The position numbers were made by a program, and so were the translations under genes. Under the pieces are notes generated by a model. The model did not search any database, was not told the DNA's origin, and saw nothing but the letters and a program-made list of their open reading frames with translations. 19,789 bases of DNA, from the NCBI GenBank assembly GCA_023426345.1, contig JAFAAX010000176.1, forward strand, positions 1 through 19,789, given 5' to 3'. Every line of letters begins with the position of its first letter. The first letter of the stretch is position 1. The stretch comes from Actinomycetes bacterium (lineage in GTDB: Bacteria > Actinomycetota > Actinomycetes > Actinomycetales > Actinomycetaceae). Below, piece after piece: positions 9,001 to 15,442 of this stretch.

Positions 9001-9376
9001 CCGCGGCCAGCGGCCGGTGGCCGTCGAGGAGCCCTTCGCCGTGCGCGTCGGCGGGCTGCCCGTCACGGGTCGGATCGACGCCGTGTTCCGGGACGGCGCG
9101 GGGGCGGACACGGTCGTCGACTGGAAGTCCGGGAAGCTCCCCTCCGAGGTGACGTCCGCGAGGGACCTGCGCTACTTCCTCACGCAGCTGCGCCTGTACC
9201 GCATCGCCTGGGCGCGGCGCACCCGGGTCCCCGAGGACCGCGTGCGCGCGCAGGTCGCGTTCCTGGCGGGGCCGCGCGTGTTCGACCTGGAGGAGGTGGA
9301 ACGGATGCTCGTCGCCGCGACCGGCCGCCCCGCGCCCCCGATCGACCGGTTGGTCGCGGACTCGTTGGGCCGCTGA
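6068..9376 (+). CDS. adnB: AdnB: UvrD-like lead motor / RecB-like nuclease subunit of AdnAB
   Basis: A 1102-residue partner of AdnA and, in the mycobacterial complex, the main 3'-5' motor. All helicase motifs are canonical: P-loop AGAGSGKT (46-53, Lys52), motif Ia TFTRKAAAE, Walker B DEFQD (280-284), motif III GDPNQAIYGWRGA, motif V VHGAKGLEWD (648-657) and motif VI EERRLAYVALTRAR (about 744-757). The C-terminal nuclease has His932, Asp1004, Asp1018-Trp-Lys1020 and Gln1040-x3-Tyr1044. No Fe-S cysteine set is present; that cluster appears to be in AdnA. ATG at 6068 overlaps the adnA stop (ATGA), implying translational coupling and balanced heterodimer synthesis. Length matches mycobacterial AdnB (about 1100 residues). 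It ends 15 bp from the stop of the convergent phosphotransferase gene. Confidence 0.95.
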   Translation: MTGTGPGTASLDTSARGIARLIGAHAPTDEQAAVVEAPTEPLLVVAGAGSGKTETMSMRVLWLVADRGLDPESILGLTFTRKAAAELGARLRDRLGRLSAVLPDLADAGDPVSLTYNSFAERIVTEHGLRIGVDPDVRMLGQAASVQMMGDIVGRWRGDIDAFEDLSPATVVTQALHMAGHLAEHDLRLEQARLELARFEEDLLAYADPEKGPGGDLKAMVAATRRRSALLDLVQAFDVRKRDAGVMDFADQLVLATRIVREAPDVVDQIRADHAAVLLDEFQDTSVIQMELLSTLFRDHPVTAVGDPNQAIYGWRGASAASLETFLHRFQSTPARPGQTLTLSTSWRNDRRVLDVANRVAAPLREAAVNAASPVLAARTGAGEGRVLAVHTLDRESQAEAVADFIQAARAPRGSRMTSAAVLCRRRADFQVVDDALRARDIPTQVIGLGGLLDQPAVADARAALELCVDVTNSPWLVRLVTNLDLGAADLRVMGAWARHLAREAGGADVAHPAALLLDAVDTPPPAGWRPHGGQGPALTQAAAARVRVLGQRLRAVRRGTGRGLVDQVERAIAIMGLAEDTTADPLHNTGREALDAFVDVAADFEAQVPDATMRGFLTYLAVAEDEEQGLAGPAIAPDPAAVQILTVHGAKGLEWDAVAVFDLGDGIFPSHGSTPVAWTEAPPGTSAWLTAVDELPYPLRGDAASLPPFVPVPDERSRTLQAGFNRWLKDTYRQELGIHSEQEERRLAYVALTRAREDLLMSGCWSDGTSQRVRPPSRYLMEPLVAGLTDGDPDTAITPEPDEETLDRLRAASGSAPFPRRPGRSRELITDAARRVLARADAQQSAGASADQVLDALGRDPVAAPMARDVQALLDERRLREERRATVVVPGRLPATSVSAMVEDADAFARDLRRPVPPAPSESSALGTLFHAWAERQLRMTSGELWDQPLAGEETLSPRDRRRFDAMRANFDALDLVRGQRPVAVEEPFAVRVGGLPVTGRIDAVFRDGAGADTVVDWKSGKLPSEVTSARDLRYFLTQLRLYRIAWARRTRVPEDRVRAQVAFLAGPRVFDLEEVERMLVAATGRPAPPIDRLVADSLGR

Positions 9377-9391
9377 ACGTCCCCGCGGCGA

Positions 9392-10591
9392 TCAGGCGGG
9401 CGGCTCGCCGGGGTCGAGGCGCAGCTTCTCGGTGGGCAGATCCGCCAATGACAGGGGACCGGTCTCCGGTTGCGCCGGGCCCGGCCGGGCCGCGGCGCCG
9501 TCGTCTCCCCGCGCCGCGGCACCGTCATCTCCCCAGGGAGTGCCGCCGACTTCCGGCGCGGCGCCCTCGCCCGCGGCGTCGTGGCGCCGATCGGCGGGGA
9601 GGGGCGAGACGGGCGCGGCCGCCTCCGGGACGGGGACCGGGACCTCCCGCGCGTGGTCGGGGCGGGCCAGCTGATCGTCGCCGAGGTCGGAGGCGAGGTC
9701 CGCCAGCATGCGCGCGGCGTCCTCGACGATGGAGGGGTCTTCGGCGTGGACCCCGTGGACCAGCCACCGCACGAGGGCGAGCTCGGAGATCAATTGCGCG
9801 CGCGTGAGCAGGTGGAGGTCCGTGGCCTGGCGGGCCAGCGAGTAGGCCTCCCGGAAACGGTCGAGGAACGCGTCCGACGCCTGGGCGAGGACCCAGGCGA
9901 CGTCGACGGCGGGATCGCCCACCTGGGCGGAGGAGAAGCCGGTCACGCCCAGCACCGTTCCGTCCTCGACCACGACGGACGTGGTCTGCAGGTCCCCGTG
10001 GATCGGGGTCGTCGGGAACCGCCACAGGGAGACGTCCTCCAAGGCGGCGGACCAGCGGTCCCACAGGTTGGCGGGGATGACCGTCGCGGCGGCGGCCTCG
10101 TCCAGCAGGGCGACGTGGCGGGAGCGGCACTCGTCGGCGGTGTAGACGGGCGTGTCGACGCTCGTGTAGACGCCGGGCGGCAGGTTGTGCAGCGCGGCGA
10201 GCGCTCGGGCGAGCGAGGCGGGGAGGATGAGATCGTCCTCGAAGTCCTCGTCCGCCATGAAGCGCCCGCCGAGGTCGGGGTGGACCATCACCCGTCCCCC
10301 GCCCGGGATGTGGGCGAGGCCCGCCGGGCGCGGCACGTCGAAGGGCAGCTCGCCGGCGTCATGGGCGCGGGCCAGACGGCCGAGGACGGCGGTCTGCGCC
10401 TCCAGGTTGAGTCCGCCCGTCGTGTCGTGGGGGCACACCACCAGGTAGCGGGTGCCCTGGACGTCGATGATGCCGGTGACGGAGACCAGCTCGTCGCTGA
10501 ACTGCGGGGGCCGCAGGCCGGCCACGCGGAGACCCGGCACGGCCACGGTGGCCAGCGCCGCCAATTCCAGAGGTGTCTTCGCGGGTGTCAC
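9392..10591 (-). CDS. Phosphotransferase (APH/choline-kinase fold) family protein, kinase residues degenerate
   Basis: A 399-residue protein with an aminoglycoside-phosphotransferase fold over residues 20-300. The catalytic loop HGDL is present (198-201), but the Brenner-motif asparagine is Ser205. The metal-binding aspartate of the following D-W/F motif is Gly218 (VTGFSSAQVGDPAVDVAW), and no lysine sits in the expected ATP-binding strand (RYLVVCP, 48-54). It may therefore be a pseudokinase or use altered chemistry; substrate unknown. Residues 305-399 form a Pro/Ala/Asp-rich, probably disordered tail with GDDGAAAR twice in tandem (354-369). GTG at 10591 is chosen because TAGCGT lies 7 nt upstream and the longer frame adds Arg-rich non-conserved sequence. 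It converges on adnB and diverges from the Tad operon. Confidence 0.8.
   Translation of the reverse strand: MTPAKTPLELAALATVAVPGLRVAGLRPPQFSDELVSVTGIIDVQGTRYLVVCPHDTTGGLNLEAQTAVLGRLARAHDAGELPFDVPRPAGLAHIPGGGRVMVHPDLGGRFMADEDFEDDLILPASLARALAALHNLPPGVYTSVDTPVYTADECRSRHVALLDEAAAATVIPANLWDRWSAALEDVSLWRFPTTPIHGDLQTTSVVVEDGTVLGVTGFSSAQVGDPAVDVAWVLAQASDAFLDRFREAYSLARQATDLHLLTRAQLISELALVRWLVHGVHAEDPSIVEDAARMLADLASDLGDDQLARPDHAREVPVPVPEAAAPVSPLPADRRHDAAGEGAAPEVGGTPWGDDGAAARGDDGAAARPGPAQPETGPLSLADLPTEKLRLDPGEPPA
9491..9534. repeat. Tandem 24-bp coding repeat in phosphotransferase tail
   Basis: CGCGGCGCCGTCGTCTCCCC (9491-9510) and CGCGGCACCGTCATCTCCCC (9515-9534) match at 18 of 20 positions with a 24-bp period. 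They encode two consecutive GDDGAAAR units; both differences are synonymous. Confidence 0.7.
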
Positions 10592-10598
10592 GTGCCCC

Positions 10599-10604
10599 AC
10601 GCTA
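10599..10604 (-). promoter_or_regulatory. -10 element, leaderless start of phosphotransferase gene
   Basis: Minus-strand TAGCGT followed by 7 nt and then GTG at 10591. The spacing predicts a leaderless transcript and supports the GTG over upstream starts. Confidence 0.5.
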
Positions 10605-10717
10605 CAGCGAGCGTCCCGCTGCGGCCCGGCACAACGCCGACGGGCCGTCCCCGCCGGCGTCCGGAGAGTTACGCACAGGTCCTCAGGGGGGGGCTTCCTC
10701 TGGAACGGTCGATCTGT

Positions 10718-10723
10718 TACGTT
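10718..10723 (+). promoter_or_regulatory. Candidate -10 element of the Tad pilus operon
   Basis: TACGTT lies about 70 nt before the tadA ATG; TTCCTC (10695-10700) is 17 bp upstream as a poor -35. Eight consecutive G (10686-10693) directly precede that -35 position. Confidence 0.35.
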
Positions 10724-10791
10724 CAGCACACTCTCGACCGGGCGGGCGGAGGGCGTGCCCGCGCAGACCCTCGACGGAGTGGAGGCGGCGC

Positions 10792-12039
10792 ATGGAGGAC
10801 ACGTGGGACGCCCGGGTGGCGCGTGCGCGCGATGCGCTGTCCGCGCGCGGCGTCGATCCCTTCGGGGACCTCGGTGCCGTGCGGAGCGTCGTCGAGCGGG
10901 TCGTCGACCAGGGCGAGGGCGTCCTCACGCCGGAGGGCCGCGAGGAGCAGATCGGCCTGCTCATCGCCGAGGTCGCGGGGCTCGGACCGCTCCAGCCCTA
11001 TCTCGAGGATTCAACGGTCGAGGAATTGTGGCTGAACTCGCCTTCCCGAGTCTTCGTCAGCCGCAGCGGCGTCTCCGAGCTCACCACCGTGATCCTCACG
11101 GACGGCCAGGTCCGCGACCTCGTCGAGCGGATGCTCCTCCACTCCGGGCGGCGCCTGGACCTGAGCTCCCCCTTCGTCGACGCGACGCTGCGCGGCGGCG
11201 AGCGCCTCCACGTCGTCATCCCGCCGGTGGCCGGGCGCCACTGGAGCGTCAACATCCGCAAGCACGTCCAGCGCGCCCGGACGCTGGCGGACCTGGTCGA
11301 GGCCGGGATGGTGGCGGGCCCGGTCGCCGCGTTCCTCACGGCCGCGGTCGCGGCGGGCCTGTCGATCGTGGTGTCCGGGGCGACGCAAGCCGGCAAGACG
11401 ACGTTCCTGCGCGCGCTGGCCGGCGAGATCCCACGCATCCGCCGCGTCATCACGTGCGAGGAGGTCTTCGAGCTCGATCTGCGCAACCGCGACAGCGTGG
11501 CGCTCCAGACCCGCCCCGGCAATCTCGAGGGCCGCGGCGAGGTGACGCTGCGCGACCTCGTCCGCGAGTCCCTGCGGATGCGCCCCGAATGCCTGATCGT
11601 CGGCGAGGTGCGGGGCGCCGAGGCCCTCGACCTGCTGCTCGCGCTCAACGCCGGCGTGCCGGGGCTGGCCACCGTCCACGCGAACTCCGCGCGGGAGGCG
11701 CTCGGCAAGCTCAGCCTCCTGCCGCTGCTGGCCGGGGAGAACGTGACCTCCCAGTTCGTCGTTCCCACGCTGGCGTCGTCGGTGGACCTCGTGTGCCATG
11801 TCCATCGCGATTCGCGAGGGCGGCGCTTTCTCGCGGAGGTCGTGGCCGTGCCCGGACGCGCGGAGGGGACGCGGATCGAGGCGGCCCAGCTGTGGACCTT
11901 CGACGGCGCGGTCCTGGAGCGCGGCGCCGGGGGCCTGGAGGACGACGGCCGCTTCGCCGCCGCCGGCTACGACCTGCCGGTGCTGCTGGCGGGCGGCGGC
12001 CCGCGATCGCCCGCGCGGCTTACGGGAGCCCCGCGATGA
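10792..12039 (+). CDS. tadA: Tad pilus assembly ATPase TadA/CpaF
   Basis: A 415-residue cytoplasmic type II/IV secretion ATPase that powers assembly (and probably retraction) of Flp/Tad pili. The N-terminal domain (about 1-170) contains VVDQGEGVLTP and ELWLNSPSRVFVSR, typical of CpaF. The P-loop is SGATQAGKTT with Lys202; the Walker B region is CLIVGEVRGAEALDLL with Glu272; the His-box is ATVHANS with His296. The ATG at 10792 has GGAGG 6 nt upstream, preferred to in-frame starts up to 10573 that add a Pro/Arg-rich leader. It is the first gene of the operon and overlaps tadB by 4 nt. The residues after about 365 are poorly conserved. No TadZ/CpaE gene precedes it, unlike the Rv3660c-Rv3654c locus of M. 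tuberculosis. Confidence 0.93.
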   Translation: MEDTWDARVARARDALSARGVDPFGDLGAVRSVVERVVDQGEGVLTPEGREEQIGLLIAEVAGLGPLQPYLEDSTVEELWLNSPSRVFVSRSGVSELTTVILTDGQVRDLVERMLLHSGRRLDLSSPFVDATLRGGERLHVVIPPVAGRHWSVNIRKHVQRARTLADLVEAGMVAGPVAAFLTAAVAAGLSIVVSGATQAGKTTFLRALAGEIPRIRRVITCEEVFELDLRNRDSVALQTRPGNLEGRGEVTLRDLVRESLRMRPECLIVGEVRGAEALDLLLALNAGVPGLATVHANSAREALGKLSLLPLLAGENVTSQFVVPTLASSVDLVCHVHRDSRGRRFLAEVVAVPGRAEGTRIEAAQLWTFDGAVLERGAGGLEDDGRFAAAGYDLPVLLAGGGPRSPARLTGAPR

Positions 12040-12896
12040 GCGCCGTGCTGACGGGGCTGGGCCTGGGCATCGGAGCCGTGCTGGTGCTCGCCGCGTGGTC
12101 GGGGATGCCGATGCCGCGGATGCGCCGCCCGCGGTGGTGGCTGCGGTGGGCGGACCAGATCGTGCGGTCGGGCATCCGGGGGCTCACGCCGTGGCGGCTC
12201 CTCGCGGTCAGCGCCGCCCTCGCTCTTCTCGTGGCCGTCGGCGCCCTCGCATGGACGGGCGTGTGGCCCGTCGCCGCTGTCCTGGCCGTGATGACGGCGC
12301 CGGTCCCCGCGATGGCGGTGGCCGGGCGCGCGCGCTCGCGGTCGGGCGAGTTGCGGGGAGCCTGGCCGGAGGTCGTCGACTTCCTCGTCTCGGGCGTGCG
12401 CGCCGGCGCGGGGCTGCCCGAGCTCCTCTGCGAGCTCGGATCCGCCGGGCCCGAGCCCCTGCGCCCGCAGTTCGCGGCGTTCGCCGCCGACTACGCGGCC
12501 GACGGCCGTTTCGACTCGGCGCTCACCCGGCTCAAGGACCGCTTCGCCGATCCTGTGGCCGACCGGATCGTCGAGGCCCTGCGGCTGGCCCGCGACGTCG
12601 GCGGATCGGACCTCTCCGTCCTCTTGCGCGATCTCGGCGTGCTCCTGCGGGAGGACGCGCGCGTGAGGGGCGAGCTGGAGGCCCGCCAGTCCTGGACCGT
12701 CAACGCGGCGCGTCTGGGAGTCGTCGCGCCGTGGCTGGTCCTCCTGATGATCGCCTCCCAGCCCCAGGCCGGCGCCGCCTACGCGACCTGGGAGGGCATG
12801 ATGGTGCTGGGCGCCGGGGCCGTGCTCTCCATCCTCGCCTACGTCGTGATGAAGCGCCTGGGGTCCCTGCCCACCGACCGGAGGTCGCTGCGATGA
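12036..12896 (+). CDS. tadB: Tad pilus inner-membrane platform protein TadB (T2SF)
   Basis: A 286-residue GspF-type membrane protein that pairs with TadC as the platform on which the ATPase acts. Hydrophobic segments are at about 4-22, 54-93 (long enough for two passes), 223-243 and 256-276. The cytoplasmic T2SF domain lies between (roughly 100-220), with WPEVVDFLVSGVRAGAGLPE and the DVGGSDLSVLLRDLGVLLRED stretch typical of the family. The ATG at 12036 overlaps the tadA stop (ATGA) and has GGGAG 7 nt upstream. It overlaps tadC by 4 nt in the same way, so the three core genes are translationally coupled. Confidence 0.9.
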   Translation: MSAVLTGLGLGIGAVLVLAAWSGMPMPRMRRPRWWLRWADQIVRSGIRGLTPWRLLAVSAALALLVAVGALAWTGVWPVAAVLAVMTAPVPAMAVAGRARSRSGELRGAWPEVVDFLVSGVRAGAGLPELLCELGSAGPEPLRPQFAAFAADYAADGRFDSALTRLKDRFADPVADRIVEALRLARDVGGSDLSVLLRDLGVLLREDARVRGELEARQSWTVNAARLGVVAPWLVLLMIASQPQAGAAYATWEGMMVLGAGAVLSILAYVVMKRLGSLPTDRRSLR

Positions 12897-13786
12897 GCGG
12901 CTCGGTCGTGGGCGCCGTGATCGTCGGCCTGGGGCTGGCGGGCGGCCTCCTCTGCGTGGACGCGGCCCGGCGCGCGGCGCGTCCCGGGTTGGCGGCGCGG
13001 GTCCGCCAGGGCCTCGCCGGCCACCGGCCAGCCCATCGATCCGGACCGCTCGGTTGGGTGCTCGGCGGCGTTCTGAGGGCCGTCGAGGCGATCGGCTCCA
13101 CGACGTTCTCGGTCGAGCGGCGCCTCCAACTCCTCGGGCGTCCCGGGACGACGGGGGCGTTCCGTCTGGGCCAGTTCGTCGCGGCCGCGCTCGGCATGGT
13201 CGTCTCCGGAGCGGCGATGGCCGGCGCCGCTGCCCGCGGACACGGCGCCGCGGTGATGGCCCTGCCGATCATCGTGCTGGGAGCGCTGGTCGGCGCCGCG
13301 CTGTGGGACCAGGTCCTCACCCTGAGATCGCGGTCCCGTCAGCGCGCCTTGGACTCCCAAGTGCCCGACGCCTCGGAACTGCTCGCCCTGGCGGTGGGCG
13401 CCGGCGAGTCCGTTCCGGGCGCCCTGGAGCGGGTGGCCCGGATCTCCTCCACGGATCTCGCCCACGAGCTGTCGCTGACGGGCGCCGAGATCCGATGGGG
13501 CACGCCCGTCTCGCGGGCGCTGGGCGACCTGGCGGCCCGCAACGACTCGCCGGCCCTGGACCGGCTGTGCCAGACGCTCATCACCTCCATCGAGCGCGGC
13601 TCCCCGTTGGCCGCCGTGCTCCACGACCAGTCCCGGGACATCCGCGAGTCCGCCCGCCAGCGCCTCATGGAGGAGGGAGGCCGGCGTGAGATCGCGATGC
13701 TCGTGCCCGTCGTCTTCCTCATCCTGCCCATCACCGTCCTGTTCGCCCTCTATCCCGGCCTCATCGCCCTGGAGGTCGGCCCCTGA
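12893..13786 (+). CDS. tadC: Tad pilus inner-membrane platform protein TadC (T2SF)
   Basis: A 297-residue second GspF-like platform protein. Hydrophobic segments lie at about 4-22, 93-114, 118-140 and 269-292. The T2SF domain (about 150-265) carries QVPDASELLALAVGAGESVPGALERVA and SPALDRLCQTLITSIERGSPLA, followed by a characteristic EGGRREIAMLVPVVFLILP C-terminal helix start. ATG at 12893 overlaps the tadB stop; GGAGG is 8 nt upstream. An 80-bp gap containing a small hairpin separates it from the pilin gene, the only real break in the operon. Confidence 0.9.
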   Translation: MSGSVVGAVIVGLGLAGGLLCVDAARRAARPGLAARVRQGLAGHRPAHRSGPLGWVLGGVLRAVEAIGSTTFSVERRLQLLGRPGTTGAFRLGQFVAAALGMVVSGAAMAGAAARGHGAAVMALPIIVLGALVGAALWDQVLTLRSRSRQRALDSQVPDASELLALAVGAGESVPGALERVARISSTDLAHELSLTGAEIRWGTPVSRALGDLAARNDSPALDRLCQTLITSIERGSPLAAVLHDQSRDIRESARQRLMEEGGRREIAMLVPVVFLILPITVLFALYPGLIALEVGP

Positions 13787-13792
13787 CCGGTG

Positions 13793-13811
13793 GGGAGGCC
13801 CCGGCCCTCCC
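13793..13811 (+). terminator. Hairpin between tadC and pilin gene
   Basis: GGGAGG (13793-13798) pairs with CCTCCC (13806-13811) around a 7-nt loop, just after the tadC stop. There is no U-run. It could act as a partial terminator, an RNA-processing or stabilising element that sets pilin mRNA apart from platform mRNA, or nothing. Confidence 0.3.
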
Positions 13812-13866
13812 GTCCTCGTCCGCCCGAATCGCCGTTCATCCCGCCTTCGAACCCCGAGGAGACCCC

Positions 13867-14076
13867 ATGGAACACTTCCTGCAGTGGCTGCTGATCCTGC
13901 GCGCCGGACTGCTCCCGCGCCCGTCCGCAGCCGACGCCGAGCGGGGCGACGTGCCCGGATGGGTGATGATCACGCTGATGACCGCCGCGCTGGTGGCCGC
14001 GATCTGGGCGATCGCCGGCACCCAGTTGACGGCGCTCCTGGAGAACGCGCTGAGTTCGGTCGCCGGGATCCACTGA
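13867..14076 (+). CDS. Small Flp-like pilin of the Tad locus
   Basis: A 69-residue protein with a cytoplasmic leader (1-27) ending AERG, then DVPGWVMITLMTAALVAAIW forming one hydrophobic helix (about 30-51) and a short amphipathic end. Size, position after tadC and the RG-DVPGW-hydrophobic pattern resemble the major pilin gene of actinobacterial Tad loci. If cleaved after Gly27, the +5 residue is Trp, not the glutamate found in classical Flp pilins, so processing may be unusual. GAGGAG lies 5 nt before the ATG, a strong ribosome-binding site fitting high expression. The stop overlaps the next start. Confidence 0.75.
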   Translation: MEHFLQWLLILRAGLLPRPSAADAERGDVPGWVMITLMTAALVAAIWAIAGTQLTALLENALSSVAGIH

Positions 14077-14552
14077 TGGCGGTCGTCGCGGCATCCCCGC
14101 GCCCGGGGTGGGATCCGGCTCCGCGCGTCCGCGGCGCGCCGCCGGGCGCGCCACGGGACGAGCGGGCGGGCGAACGCGGCTCCGAGGTGGTCTCCCACGT
14201 CCTCATCCAGGGCCTCGTCGTCGTGATGGTCCTCGCGATCCTGCAGGTCGCGTTCGCGCTGCACACCCGCAACCTCGCGATCTCGGCGGCGGGGGAGGGG
14301 GCGCGCCGCGCGGCGCTGGTCGGGTCCGATGCCGACGAGGCGCTCGCCCGCACGGACCTCCTGCTCGACCAGTACCTGGGCGCTTCGCGGCCCCGCGAGA
14401 TCGACGTGTCCGAGGAACCGGGAGCGGGTGCCGGGGATCGCGGGACCGTCGTGGTGACGGTCCGCACCGCGCTGCCGCTCCTGCTGGCCTGGGGGCCGGA
14501 CTGGCTGACGGTCCGGGGCCGGTCGGTCGCGGAGGTGCCCGATGGCCCGTGA
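14076..14552 (+). CDS. TadE-like minor pilin / pilus assembly protein
   Basis: A 158-residue membrane-anchored pseudopilin-like protein. A Pro/Arg-rich leader of 35 residues ends ERG, followed by SEVVSHVLIQGLVVVMVLAILQVAFALH (a hydrophobic helix, about 42-62) and the NLAISAAGEGARRAALVG segment typical of TadE/TadG N-terminal helices; the remaining domain is extracytoplasmic. Family members usually have glutamate at +5 after the cleavage glycine; here it is Ser40 and the glutamate is at +2 (Glu37). ATG at 14076 overlaps the pilin stop by one base. The end overlaps the next gene by 11 nt. Confidence 0.8.
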   Translation: MAVVAASPRPGWDPAPRVRGAPPGAPRDERAGERGSEVVSHVLIQGLVVVMVLAILQVAFALHTRNLAISAAGEGARRAALVGSDADEALARTDLLLDQYLGASRPREIDVSEEPGAGAGDRGTVVVTVRTALPLLLAWGPDWLTVRGRSVAEVPDGP

Positions 14553-14952
14553 GCGCGGCGAGGCCGCCATCGAGTTCATCGTGCTCACGGTCTGCGTGGC
14601 CGTGCCCGTCCTCTCGCTGGTGCTGGCCCTGTCGTCCGTCCAGGCGGCGGTGTTCGCGTCGGAGGCGGGGGCGCGCGAGGCCGCCCGCGTGCTCGCGGTC
14701 TCCCCGGACTCGACGGAGATCGCGCGCGAACAGGTGGACCTCGCCTTCGCCGACTACGGCCTGGCGGCGCCCTCGGCCGTCGAGGTGTCGTGTGTGCCCG
14801 CGGGATGCACGGGCGCCGAGGCGCGGATCCGGGTCCGCGTCGCCACGTCGGTGCCGCTGCCGTTGGTCCCCGCGTGGGCGGAGCGCTTCGGGGCGTTCCC
14901 CGTGGCGGCGACGTCGGAGTCCCTCATCGACGGGATGGCCCTCGATGAGTGA
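14542..14952 (+). CDS. TadE/TadF-like minor pilin
   Basis: A 136-residue pseudopilin-like protein with a very short leader, MARERG, then EAAIEFIVLTVCVAVPVLSL: a canonical prepilin processing site with glutamate at +5 (Glu11) and a hydrophobic helix to about residue 35. The extracytoplasmic domain has Cys84 and Cys89, a likely small disulfide loop. This is the only pilin-like protein of the three in the locus with the classic G-x4-E-F motif. It overlaps both neighbours (11 nt upstream, 8 nt downstream), implying coupled translation. Confidence 0.82.
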   Translation: MARERGEAAIEFIVLTVCVAVPVLSLVLALSSVQAAVFASEAGAREAARVLAVSPDSTEIAREQVDLAFADYGLAAPSAVEVSCVPAGCTGAEARIRVRVATSVPLPLVPAWAERFGAFPVAATSESLIDGMALDE

Positions 14953-15400
14953 GGAGCGCGCGGGCGGGCCGGAGGAGGGGCGCATCGCCCTGCTCATCGT
15001 CGGACTCATCGTGGTCGTGTCGGCGTTCGCGCTGGCGGCTGCCACGATCACCGCGGTGCATGTCCAGGACCGGCGCCTGCTGGCCTGCGCGGACCGTGTG
15101 GCGGCCGCAGCCTCGCACGTCGTGGACGCCGACGCCTACTACGGGGCGGGAGGAGACGGCCAGCAGCTGGTCCCCTCCCCCTCGGGCGCGCGGTCGGCCG
15201 CCGTCGGCGCGCTTTCGCGCCTGGCCGGCTCCACCTGCTCCGTGGGCGGGGGAGCGGCCGCACTGGTGGACGTGTCCGTCGAGGGGGAGGAGGTCCTCGT
15301 GACGCTGAGCGCCGTCGCGGACCTGCCGCTCGTCCCGCCCTTCGTCCAGGGCGCCCTCGCGCCGGCCCTGGTGGCCGCCTCGTCGGCTCGGACCTCCTGA
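14945..15400 (+). CDS. TadG-like / Rv3654c-type pilus-locus secreted protein
   Basis: A 151-residue protein ending the Tad operon. A short charged leader (1-13) ends EEGR, followed by a hydrophobic helix at about 14-38 and HVQDRRLLACADRVAAAASHVVDADAYY, the pattern of the TadE/TadG-like helicase-secretion-neighbourhood family (M. tuberculosis Rv3654c is the final gene of its Tad locus). Cys48 and a second cysteine in GSTCSVGG may form a disulfide outside the membrane. It overlaps the previous gene by 8 nt. The stop is 42 bp from that of the convergent osmC-family gene. Confidence 0.78.
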   Translation: MSEERAGGPEEGRIALLIVGLIVVVSAFALAAATITAVHVQDRRLLACADRVAAAASHVVDADAYYGAGGDGQQLVPSPSGARSAAVGALSRLAGSTCSVGGGAAALVDVSVEGEEVLVTLSAVADLPLVPPFVQGALAPALVAASSARTS

Positions 15401-15442
15401 CGGCCGGGACCCAGCGGGCGCGGCGGCGGGGCGGGGCGGATC

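Noticed and set aside
9377..9391. Terminator between convergent adnB and phosphotransferase genes
   Set aside because: The 15-bp gap has no room for a hairpin and none is visible.
9491..9534. Short repeats as part of a CRISPR or mobile element
   Set aside because: Only two in-frame copies with a 24-bp period, explained by a coding repeat in a low-complexity tail.
6250..9807. Plus-strand 1185-codon frame inside adnB
   Set aside because: A +2 shadow of adnB, almost only Arg, Pro, Gly and Ala.
10702..10723. GGAAC...CGTT as an ECF sigma promoter for the Tad operon
   Set aside because: Only about 14-15 bp separate the two boxes, shorter than the usual GGAA(C)-GTT spacing, so support is weak.
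15401..15442. Terminator between the Tad operon and the osmC-family gene
   Set aside because: The gap is GC-rich but no clear paired arms were found.
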